A stretch of 8,161 nucleotides of DNA from Xanthobacteraceae bacterium (GTDB lineage Bacteria > Pseudomonadota > Alphaproteobacteria > Rhizobiales > Xanthobacteraceae). The stretch covers positions 1 to 8,161 of the forward strand of contig JAUSIF010000060.1 of assembly GCA_030648135.1 (NCBI GenBank), given 5' to 3'. The notes beneath the pieces were generated by a model. That model was not told the DNA's origin, did no database searches, and saw only the letters and a list, made by a program, of their open reading frames with translations. Position numbers and translations under genes: made by a program. This document shows, one piece after another, positions 1-6,546 of this stretch (its first letter is position 1; each line of letters opens with the position of its first letter).

Positions 1-971
1 ACCTTCTTGGCGTCGGTCGAGCCGGTCTTGGCGACCGCCTGCGACCAGATCTGGAAGGCGGCGTAGCTGTAAAGCGTATAGCCCTCGGGATCGATGCCCT
101 TGGCCTTGAACTTCGCCACCACCGCGGCTGCCGACGGCTTCTTGCGCGGGTCGGGACCGAAAGTCATGCGCACGCCTTCGCCGGCGGTGCCGGTGATCGC
201 CCAGAATTCATTGGTGACGAGCGAGTCGCCGCCGACGAGCGCCGTTTTCATTCCCTGGTCGCGCATCTGCCGCAGGATCAAGCCGGCCTCGTTGTGATAG
301 CCGCCGATATAGACGACGTCGATTTTCGCCGCCTTCATCTTGGACACGAGCGCAGTGAAGTCCTTGTCGCCCTTGGTATAGGCTTCGTACATCTTCTCCT
401 TGCCGCCCAGTTTGTTGAGCGTCTTCTTAGTCTCGTCGGCCAATCCTTTGCCGTAGGTGGTCTTGTCGTGCAGGATGGCGATGTTCTTGCCCTTGTAGGC
501 CTTGGCAAGATATTCGCCGCCGACCGCGCCCTGTTGGTCGTCGCGGCCGCAGACGCGGAAGGTGTTCCACAAATTCCGCTCGGTGAACTGCGGGTTGGTC
601 GAGGCCGGCGTGATCTGCAGAACGTTGCCCTCGGCGTAGGCCTCCGAGGCCGGGATCGAGGACGACGAGCAGAAGTGGCCGGCCACGAACGGCACCTTGA
701 GGCTCGCCATCTTTTCGCCGACGGCGCGGGCCTGTTTCGGATCGCAGGCGTCGTCGCCGACCTCGAGCTTCATCTGCTTGCCGAGCACGCCGCCGGCGGC
801 GTTGATGTCGGCGACGGCAAGCTCGGCACCGTTCTTGAGCTGCGCCCCGAAGGACGCTTCCGACCCGGTCATCGGGCCGGCGACGCCGACACGGATGTCC
901 TGGGCGTTCGCACCGGCCGCGAATATGAGGCCCGCTGTGAGCGCGAGGCCGCTGAACCATAGTTTATTCAT
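1..971 (-). CDS. livK: Branched-chain amino acid ABC transporter substrate-binding protein (3' end cut by window edge)
   Basis: Periplasmic receptor that captures Leu/Ile/Val and delivers it to the LivHM permease. 323 full codons are visible from ATG 971-969, about 45 short of the usual length. GGGGAG lies 6 bases upstream of the start. Residues 1-23 form a Sec signal peptide with a hydrophobic core and an ANA|QD cleavage site. The mature part closely follows E. coli LivJ as I remember it: C76 (DDACDPKQA) and C101 (GHFCSSSS) keep the 25-residue spacing of its disulfide, and with an offset of 23 the ligand contacts S79, A100, T102, Y150 and Y202 fall on S102, A123, T125, Y173 and Y225. E226, which contacts the ligand amino group, falls on D249, and Y18 on F41. 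This favours an amino acid over an aromatic ligand. It is the last visible gene of the liv operon, 112 bases after the DUF6867-like gene. Function is confident; the exact ligand is not. Confidence 0.95.
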   Translation of the reverse strand, partial: MNKLWFSGLALTAGLIFAAGANAQDIRVGVAGPMTGSEASFGAQLKNGAELAVADINAAGGVLGKQMKLEVGDDACDPKQARAVGEKMASLKVPFVAGHFCSSSSIPASEAYAEGNVLQITPASTNPQFTERNLWNTFRVCGRDDQQGAVGGEYLAKAYKGKNIAILHDKTTYGKGLADETKKTLNKLGGKEKMYEAYTKGDKDFTALVSKMKAAKIDVVYIGGYHNEAGLILRQMRDQGMKTALVGGDSLVTNEFWAITGTAGEGVRMTFGPDPRKKPSAAAVVAKFKAKGIDPEGYTLYSYAAFQIWSQAVAKTGSTDAKK

Positions 972-1083
972 TCGCTTCTCCCCTGGCGTGAAAACCGGCC
1001 GCCGGTTCCCTTGGGTCCGACGGACGCAATCCTTGTGGGCGCCATTTTGGCGGGTTTTTTACGGAAGTCACCTTGAAAGCGCA
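972..1083 (-). promoter_or_regulatory. Intergenic region upstream of livK with three inverted repeats
   Basis: This is the only sizeable gap inside the liv operon. It holds three short dyads: AACCGGC-C-GCCGGTT at 993-1007, GTCCG-A-CGGAC at 1015-1025, and CGCCA-TTT-TGGCG at 1040-1052. The first sits 9 bases upstream of the livK ribosome binding site, and on the minus strand it is followed by TTTTC. Such stems could stabilise the livK message after processing, partly terminate read-through, or bind a regulator. No convincing -35/-10 pair was found. The dyads are seen directly; any role is inference. Confidence 0.4.
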
Positions 1084-1455
1084 TCAGCCGTTACGGCGGT
1101 TTTTGGCCGCCCCCGGCCGCTCCCGCCAGGTGAGGGGGCCGGTGCGCTCATAGAGCCAGCGATACTGGGTCACCATCCGGCGCGTTCGCGTCAGCCGCCA
1201 GGCGAGGCAGCCGACGGCGAGAAGATAGAGCGTATCGGCAAGATAGGAGGCGAGCGAGAGCAACTCGCCCTGGAACAACGCGTAATGGGCGAAGCGCACC
1301 GCCGCGCCGAGCAAAAACATGTAGAGCACAACCTGCCGCAGCGGCCGCCAGGTCTCGGCGATCGCTCGCCCCGAAGCCCAGGACGCGCCGCCGCCGATGA
1401 TGCCGGTCACGAACAGCACCTGCAGGAAGGTTTCGGTCGCATAGAGCCTGGTCAT
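1084..1455 (-). CDS. Small three-helix membrane protein in the liv operon (DUF6867-like)
   Basis: A 123-residue inner-membrane protein with three predicted hydrophobic segments, at about residues 11-29, 40-62 and 66-88. The cytosolic-looking tail is basic and conserved in type (RTRRMVTQYRWLYERTGPLTWRER, residues 90-113). From memory this matches the DUF6867 family, encoded next to livF in many Rhizobiales liv clusters; the family number is recalled, not searched. Its ATG (1455-1453) overlaps the livF stop as ATGA, and GGAG lies 8 bases upstream, so it is probably translationally coupled to livF. No catalytic motif is visible. Position suggests an accessory role in assembly, stability or regulation of the LivHMGF importer, but E. 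coli liv systems lack it and its function is unknown to me. The last 10 residues are low-complexity and basic. Confidence 0.85.
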   Translation of the reverse strand: MTRLYATETFLQVLFVTGIIGGGASWASGRAIAETWRPLRQVVLYMFLLGAAVRFAHYALFQGELLSLASYLADTLYLLAVGCLAWRLTRTRRMVTQYRWLYERTGPLTWRERPGAAKNRRNG

Positions 1456-2191
1456 CGAGCCTGCTCCGTCCGGCGCCGGCCGCCGTCGAGATAGGCCTCG
1501 CGCACCTCCGGCCGTTCCAGGAGCTCGCGGCCGGCGCCTTCAAGCGTGATCAGCCCGTTCACCAGCACATAGCCGCGATGGGCGAGCTTCAGCGCATGGT
1601 GGGCGTTCTGCTCGACGAGGAAGATGGCGAGCCCCTCGCGCTCGTTGAGATTGCGGATGGCTTCGAAGATCTGCTGCACCAAGAGCGGCGCCAGGCCGAG
1701 CGACGGCTCGTCGAGTAACAAGAGCCGCGGCCGGCTCATCAAAGCGCGCCCGATCGAGAGCATCTGCTGCTCGCCGCCGGAAAGCGTGCCGCCGCGCTGC
1801 TCGCGGCGTTCGGCGAGGGTAGGGAACAAAGTGAAGACGCGTTTGAGATCCTGATCGAAATGGGCAAAGCCCGTGACCGCCGCGCCGAGCTGCAGATTCT
1901 CGTAAACCGTCATGCGCGGGAAGATGCGGCGGCCTTCCGGCGCCTGGGCGATGTGCGAGCGAATGATTTCGTGGGTGGGCAGCCGCGTGATGTCGCGGCC
2001 TTCGAACAAAATCGTTCCCTCGCGCGCCTGCGGCGTGCCGCAGATCGTCATCATCAGGGTCGACTTGCCAGCGCCGTTCGCCCCGATGAGCGTGACGATC
2101 TCGCCCTCGCATACGTCGAGATCGACGCCCGCGAGCGCCATGATGTTGCCGTAGAAGGTTTTGACCCCGCGGATGGAGAGGAGCGGCGCGC

Positions 2192-2195
<4 letters not shown>
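1452..2195 (-). CDS. livF: Branched-chain amino acid ABC transporter ATP-binding protein LivF
   Basis: One of the two cytosolic ATPases that power the Liv importer; it pairs with LivG on the LivHM permease. The 247-residue product has Walker A GANGAGKS (38-45), the LivF-typical PEGRRIFPRMTVYENL stretch (86-101), the ABC signature LSGGEQQ (138-144) and Walker B LLLLDEPS (158-165). The switch histidine is replaced by glutamine in LVEQNA (Q196), which is normal for LivF and not a defect. ATG 2195-2193 overlaps the livG stop as ATGA and has a GGAGGGAGAGG purine tract just upstream. The longer open frame running upstream into livG has no such signal and was not used. The stop overlaps the next gene's start in the same ATGA way. 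Length is as expected for the family. Confidence 0.97.
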
Positions 2196-3033
<838 letters not shown>

Positions 3034-3037
<4 letters not shown>

Positions 3038-4359
3038 CGGCGCGCCTTCTCCACCAGGGCGGCGGGGATCACCTTGCGCTGTTCGAGAAAAACCGAGGGC
3101 GTGCGGTTCGCGATCAGGCCGCGCGGACGCCACACCATGATCGCGACCATGACTACACCGAAGACCAGCATGCGGAACTGTTCGAATCCGCGAAACAGCT
3201 CGAAGCCGCCGATCATCACCAGCGCCGCGATGGCGACGCCGAGCTGGGAACCCATGCCGCCGAGCACGACGATGGCGAGCACCAGCGCCGATTCCATGAA
3301 CACGAAGGATTCCGGGCTGATGAAGCCCTGGCGGGTGGCGAAGAAGGAGCCGGCGATACCGCCGATCATGGCGCCGATGGCGAAGGCGGTGAGCTTGGTG
3401 TGCGTGGTGTTGATGCCGAGCGAGCGGCAGGCGATCTCGTCCTCGCGCAACGCCTCCCAGGCTCGCCCGATGGGAAGCCGGCGCAGGCGCAGCGTCGCGT
3501 AATTGGTGAGGAGCGCCAACGCGAGGATGACATAGAACAGGAACACGACGCGGTGGGTGGAGGAGAATTCGAGGCCGAAGAAGGCGGCAAAGCCGTGCTC
3601 GTCGTCGGTGAAGGGAATGCCGAAGAAGGACGGGCGCGGAATGCTCGCAATTCCGTTCGGCCCGCCGGTGAGGCTCGACCAATTGATGATGACGAGCCGG
3701 ATGATCTCGCCGAAGGCAAGCGTGACGATTGCCAGATAATCGCCGCGCAGACGCAGGACCGGGAAGCCCAAGAGCACGCCCCAGAAGGCGGCGAAGATTC
3801 CCGCGAGCGGCAGGCAGATCCAGAACGACAGGCCGAAATGTTGCGCGATCAGCGCATAGCTATAGGCGCCGACGGCATAGAAGGCGACATAGCCGAGGTC
3901 GAGGAGGCCGGCGAGGCCGACCACCACGTTCAATCCCCAGCCCAGCATCACATAGGTCAGCACCAGAATGCCGAGGTCGAGGAGGTAACGGTTGGAGTAG
4001 AACAGGAACGGGGTCGCTATCGCGAAAGCGAGCAATGCCGGAGCGAGGAAGCGGCCGAGACGATCGAGTTTCGCGGTCAAGCGGTGAGGTAGGAGAGCGC
4101 CGGGATCGATCATGCCGCCGCGGCGAACGAGGAGCGCCACCAGGAAGCGGCCGGCGAAGACGACGGCGACCGCGCCCGCGAGCAAGAGCGGCCGCGGAAT
4201 CAAAGCGAGCTGCTGGCTGATCTGATCTTGTTCGGTGCGCAACCCGAGGATCAGCGAGAACAGTCCGAAGGCGATGAGGGCGGCGAGGCCGGCGTCCTTG
4301 AGCGCGCCCACGACATCGAAATTCGTGCCCGGCTTGGCGCTTGCAACCTCGTTCGGCAT
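3034..4359 (-). CDS. livM: Branched-chain amino acid ABC transporter permease LivM
   Basis: Inner-membrane permease subunit that forms the translocation path with LivH. The 441-residue product is slightly longer than E. coli LivM. Two extra N-terminal hydrophobic segments (about 23-40 and 57-78) precede the core, as in LivM proteins with the LivHM N-terminal domain. The core begins near residue 126 and shows the family motifs LGWGLNVVVGLAGLLDLGYVAFYAVGAY (139-166), LRLRGDYLAIVTLAFGEIIR (202-221), GGPNGI (232-237), the cytoplasmic coupling loop GRAWEALREDEIACRSLGIN (298-317) and VLGGMGSQLG (365-374). ATG 4359-4357 lies 14 bases after the livH stop. Its ribosome site is weak, so reinitiation from livH is likely. 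An in-frame start 132 bases further upstream lies inside livH and would add a non-family arginine-rich stretch; I rejected it. Confidence 0.96.
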
Positions 4360-4373
4360 GCGCAGGGCTTCGC

Positions 4374-5288
<915 letters not shown>

Positions 5289-5438
5289 GCGCCCCACTCC
5301 CCCGTGCTGGTCGGTCCGGTCCGGGTCAAGGTGTAGCGCGGTCAAATGGCGGGGACAAATCGAGGTTTTGCTCGGATGCTCGGCGGCCGGGCAACCGACC
5401 GTTGACAAACAGCGGTCGAAGTCCGATCCCCTCGGCGC
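5289..5438. promoter_or_regulatory. Divergent intergenic region between livH and the flavin reductase
   Basis: This 150-base region must hold the promoters of both the liv operon (minus) and the reductase gene (plus). On the minus strand a weak sigma-70-like pair is TTGTCC (5358-5353), 17 bases, TACACC (5335-5330). Two direct copies of TTGACC on the minus strand (5345-5340 and 5329-5324) lie 16 bases apart. On the plus strand TTGACA (5402-5407) is a perfect -35 match, but the hexamer 17 bases on (GATCCC, 5425-5430) is a poor -10. The strings are seen directly; promoter function is a guess. Confidence 0.4.
5396..5418 (+). promoter_or_regulatory. Inverted repeat flanking a TTGACA element, candidate operator
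   Basis: CGACCG (5396-5401) and CGGTCG (5413-5418) are perfect 6-base inverted arms around an 11-base spacer that begins with TTGACA. A repressor bound across these 23 bases would cover the -35 element of the reductase gene, whose ATG is 20 bases downstream. The geometry fits a dimeric helix-turn-helix regulator, but short dyads are common in GC-rich DNA. Confidence 0.35.
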
Positions 5439-5981
5439 ATGAGTTGGATCGATCAACGGCCCGACGGCGCCATCGAAACGGCCGGCACGGGACAACTGAA
5501 CACCATCGAGGCGGCGCTGTTCCGCGAGGCGATGGCGCGGTTGGGCGCCGCGGTTCACGTCGTCACCACCGCCGGACCGGGCGGCAAGACCGGGTTCACC
5601 GCCACCGCAGTCATTTCTGTTTCCGATCAGCCGGCGACGCTGCTCGTCTGCCTCAATCGCCAAAGCCGGATCATGCCGGTACTGCAGCAGAACAACGTGC
5701 TGTGCGTGAACACGCTGCGCGCCGACGCGGAGAAGATCGCCGACGTCTTTGCCGGCCGCACCGGCAGCTTCATGGAAGAGCGTTTCCAGCATGGCAAGTG
5801 GATGACGCTCAAGACCGGCGCGCCGGTGCTCGAATCTGCGATCATTGCTTTTGATTGCCGCATTTTCGAGGTGAAGACGATCGCCTCCCACAATGTCTAT
5901 TTTTGCGCGGTCGAAGCGATCCGGCAGGGGCCGCCGGGCCCGGCGCTGGTCTATCACGAGCGCGCCTACAAACAGGTGTAA
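5439..5981 (+). CDS. Flavin reductase family protein (RutF/HpaC-like)
   Basis: Predicted NAD(P)H:FMN/FAD oxidoreductase of 180 residues with the split-barrel fold. Enzymes of this family supply free reduced flavin to a separate monooxygenase. Family landmarks are FREAMARLGAAVHVVTT (28-44), the flavin-binding segment GFTATAVISVSDQPATLLVCLN (52-73), NNVLCVNTL (85-93), MEERF then W (112-121), GAPVLESAIIAFDCRI (127-142) and the C-terminal LVYHERAY (170-177). The first 20 residues are a non-conserved leader. No clear ribosome site precedes ATG 5439; if TTGACA at 5402 is used, the message would start almost at the ATG. No HpaB-, RutA- or other two-component oxygenase is in the window, so the partner and exact role (aromatic, pyrimidine or sulfonate metabolism) cannot be assigned. 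It is divergent from livH and convergent with the 27-residue gene. Confidence 0.9.
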   Translation: MSWIDQRPDGAIETAGTGQLNTIEAALFREAMARLGAAVHVVTTAGPGGKTGFTATAVISVSDQPATLLVCLNRQSRIMPVLQQNNVLCVNTLRADAEKIADVFAGRTGSFMEERFQHGKWMTLKTGAPVLESAIIAFDCRIFEVKTIASHNVYFCAVEAIRQGPPGPALVYHERAYKQV

Positions 5982-5983
5982 TG

Positions 5984-5998
5984 CTTCACGCCGTGAAG
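5984..5998. repeat. 15-base inverted repeat after the flavin reductase stop
   Basis: CTTCACG-C-CGTGAAG begins two bases after the reductase stop codon, in the short gap where the reductase and the 27-residue gene converge. The arms are perfect over 7 bases. There is no T-run on either strand, so it is not a standard intrinsic terminator. It may act as a 3'-end stem for either message. Confidence 0.4.
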
Positions 5999-6014
5999 TG
6001 TGACGGGCCGCTGG

Positions 6015-6098
6015 TCAGTTAAGACCGCCGAACAGCCAGAGCAGAATGAGAACGGGAAGCGGAACCCCGAGCAAGAACAGAAGAAGATATCGTCCCAT
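6015..6098 (-). CDS. 27-residue single-span membrane microprotein
   Basis: A tiny gene, ATG 6098-6096 to TGA 6017-6015. GGGAG stands 7 bases upstream of the start. The product begins MGRY and runs through LLLFLLGVPLPVLILLWLFGG (residues 5-25) to end LN: one hydrophobic helix broken by two prolines, with a single basic residue at the N-terminus, so it is predicted to sit in the inner membrane. I recall very similar products (MGR start, leucine-rich, GVPxP, then WxFGGL) annotated as hypothetical proteins in Bradyrhizobium and Methylobacterium relatives, but could not search. A near-consensus EcfG promoter (GGAAC 6151-6147, 16 bases, AGTT 6130-6127) would start transcription about 20 bases before the ATG. 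Function unknown. Ribosome site, promoter spacing and recalled conservation make it likely to be real. Confidence 0.72.
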   Translation of the reverse strand: MGRYLLLFLLGVPLPVLILLWLFGGLN

Positions 6099-6126
6099 CG
6101 CAGTTCTCCCGGCGAGATACTGAAGA

Positions 6127-6151
6127 AACTCTTTCGTCGTGCGTTGGTTCC
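6127..6151 (-). promoter_or_regulatory. Candidate EcfG (general stress sigma) promoter for the 27-residue gene
   Basis: On the minus strand GGAAC (6151-6147) is followed after exactly 16 bases by AGTT (6130-6127). The alphaproteobacterial general stress consensus is GGAAC-N16/17-CGTT, so only the first base of the -10 differs. The predicted start of transcription is near 6120, leaving a leader of about 20 bases that contains the GGGAG ribosome site. Confidence 0.5.
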
Positions 6152-6196
6152 TTGGGTATTGCGCGATAGTTCCGTCTTTACGCGGTGACGTTTACG

Positions 6197-6221
6197 GGAA
6201 CGAAATCCTTGTCGATGCGTT
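6197..6221 (+). promoter_or_regulatory. EcfG (general stress sigma) promoter for the glutamine-rich gene
   Basis: GGAAC (6197-6201), 16 bases, CGTT (6218-6221) is a perfect match to the promoter consensus of EcfG/RpoE2/SigT, the extracytoplasmic-function sigma factor released by PhyR-NepR signalling in Alphaproteobacteria. The predicted transcript starts near 6228, about 28 bases before ATG 6256, with GGAG at 6245-6248 in the leader. Position, orientation and spacing are all right for the downstream gene. Confidence 0.75.
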
Positions 6222-6255
6222 GTTTCATGGGGCGGCGACTCCATGGAGTAATGCA

Positions 6256-6447
6256 ATGGGTAACCAGAAGCCTCAGAACCAACAGCAGCAGCAGAACCCG
6301 AAGCCGGGTCAGCAACAGGGCGGCCAGAAGCCTCAGCAGCCCGGCCAGCAGACGCAGCAGCCGGGTCAGGGCGGCCAGCAAGGCGGCCAGCAGATCGGCC
6401 AGCAAGGCGGCCAGCGCGATAAGCAGCAGAGCGGCATCAACCGCTGA
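6256..6447 (+). CDS. Small glutamine/glycine/proline-rich protein, stress-promoter controlled
   Basis: A 63-residue protein with 27 glutamines and 14 glycines, hardly any hydrophobic residue (M1, I47, I61), no cysteine and no aromatic residue. It should be intrinsically disordered and soluble; no signal peptide or membrane segment is present. The first half is Q/P/K-rich (Q9-Q13 run, PKPG, KPQQPG); the second half is four GGQQ-like tetrapeptides (39-54). It ends RDKQQSGINR. ATG 6256 is chosen because GGAG lies 7 bases upstream and a perfect EcfG promoter 35 bases upstream of the start; longer versions of the frame begin before the promoter. A strong terminator follows the stop, so it is a single-gene transcript. 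I do not recognise a family. It lacks the KGG motif of known glycine-rich stress proteins. Roles in desiccation or osmotic protection are speculation. Confidence 0.75.
   Translation: MGNQKPQNQQQQQNPKPGQQQGGQKPQQPGQQTQQPGQGGQQGGQQIGQQGGQRDKQQSGINR
6370..6417 (+). repeat. Four tandem 12-base repeats inside the glutamine-rich gene
   Basis: Units at 6370-6381, 6382-6393, 6394-6405 and 6406-6417 follow the pattern GGCGGCCAGCAA with one to three changes and encode GGQQ, GGQQ, IGQQ and GGQR. A longer direct repeat, CCAGAAGCCTCAG, occurs at 6264-6276 and again 60 bases later at 6324-6336. The gene has probably grown by in-frame duplication, and repeat number may vary between strains. Confidence 0.8.
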
Positions 6448-6467
6448 GCTTTCTGCCGACAAGTCAT

Positions 6468-6499
6468 AGAAGCCCCGTGCGCGGGGCTTCTTTCTTTTT
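6468..6499 (+). terminator. Intrinsic terminator of the glutamine-rich gene
   Basis: A perfect 10-base-pair GC-rich stem, AGAAGCCCCG / CGGGGCTTCT, encloses the loop TGCG (6478-6481) and runs into TTTCTTTTT (6491-6499). It starts 21 bases after the stop codon at 6445-6447. It insulates the downstream AraC-type gene from the stress promoter. Confidence 0.9.
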
Positions 6500-6546
6500 G
6501 GCGTCACCCGATTTTCCTTCATCGGCGGGCTGGCCTATGCTTTGCC

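Noticed and set aside
294..962. Long plus-strand open frame (222 codons) opposite livK
   Set aside because: It is antisense to a clear LivK frame with signal peptide and family motifs; the translation is arginine/valine/glycine-rich with no recognisable domain, as expected from GC-rich antisense codons.
1040..1060. Hairpin CGCCA-TTT-TGGCG followed by GGGTTTTTT, resembling a plus-strand terminator
   Set aside because: No plus-strand gene lies upstream, the stem is only 5 base pairs, and all genes around it are on the minus strand; kept only as one of three dyads in the gap.
697..1494. Plus-strand open frame of 265 codons spanning the livK upstream region and the DUF6867-like gene
   Set aside because: It crosses two minus-strand genes and their gap, has low-complexity composition and no ribosome site; a shadow of GC-rich coding.
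3400..4092. Plus-strand open frame of 230 codons opposite livM, rich in E, Q and R
   Set aside because: This is the antisense of a hydrophobic membrane protein, which typically gives charged E/Q/R-rich shadows; LivM motifs are unambiguous on the other strand.
5289..5957. Upstream extension of the livH frame through the flavin reductase gene
   Set aside because: The extra 200 or so residues are antisense of the reductase and have no permease character; the GTG at 5288 has a good ribosome site at the right family position.
6000..6188. Plus-strand 62-codon frame over the 27-residue gene
   Set aside because: Charged antisense of a hydrophobic microprotein; no ribosome site, and its frame runs into the promoter region.
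6370..6417. Tandem 12-base repeats as a CRISPR or regulatory array
   Set aside because: Units are contiguous, in frame with a coding sequence and have no spacers; they are a coding tandem repeat.
6256..6447. Membership of the glutamine-rich protein in the KGG-type general stress protein family
   Set aside because: It shares GGQ-like composition, but the defining KGG motif and surrounding conserved residues are absent.
6185..6469. Second plus-strand frame (S/R-rich) over the glutamine-rich gene
   Set aside because: Its start lies before the predicted transcription start, and its serine/arginine repeats are just the other reading of CAG-rich repeats; the ribosome site fits the 6256 frame.
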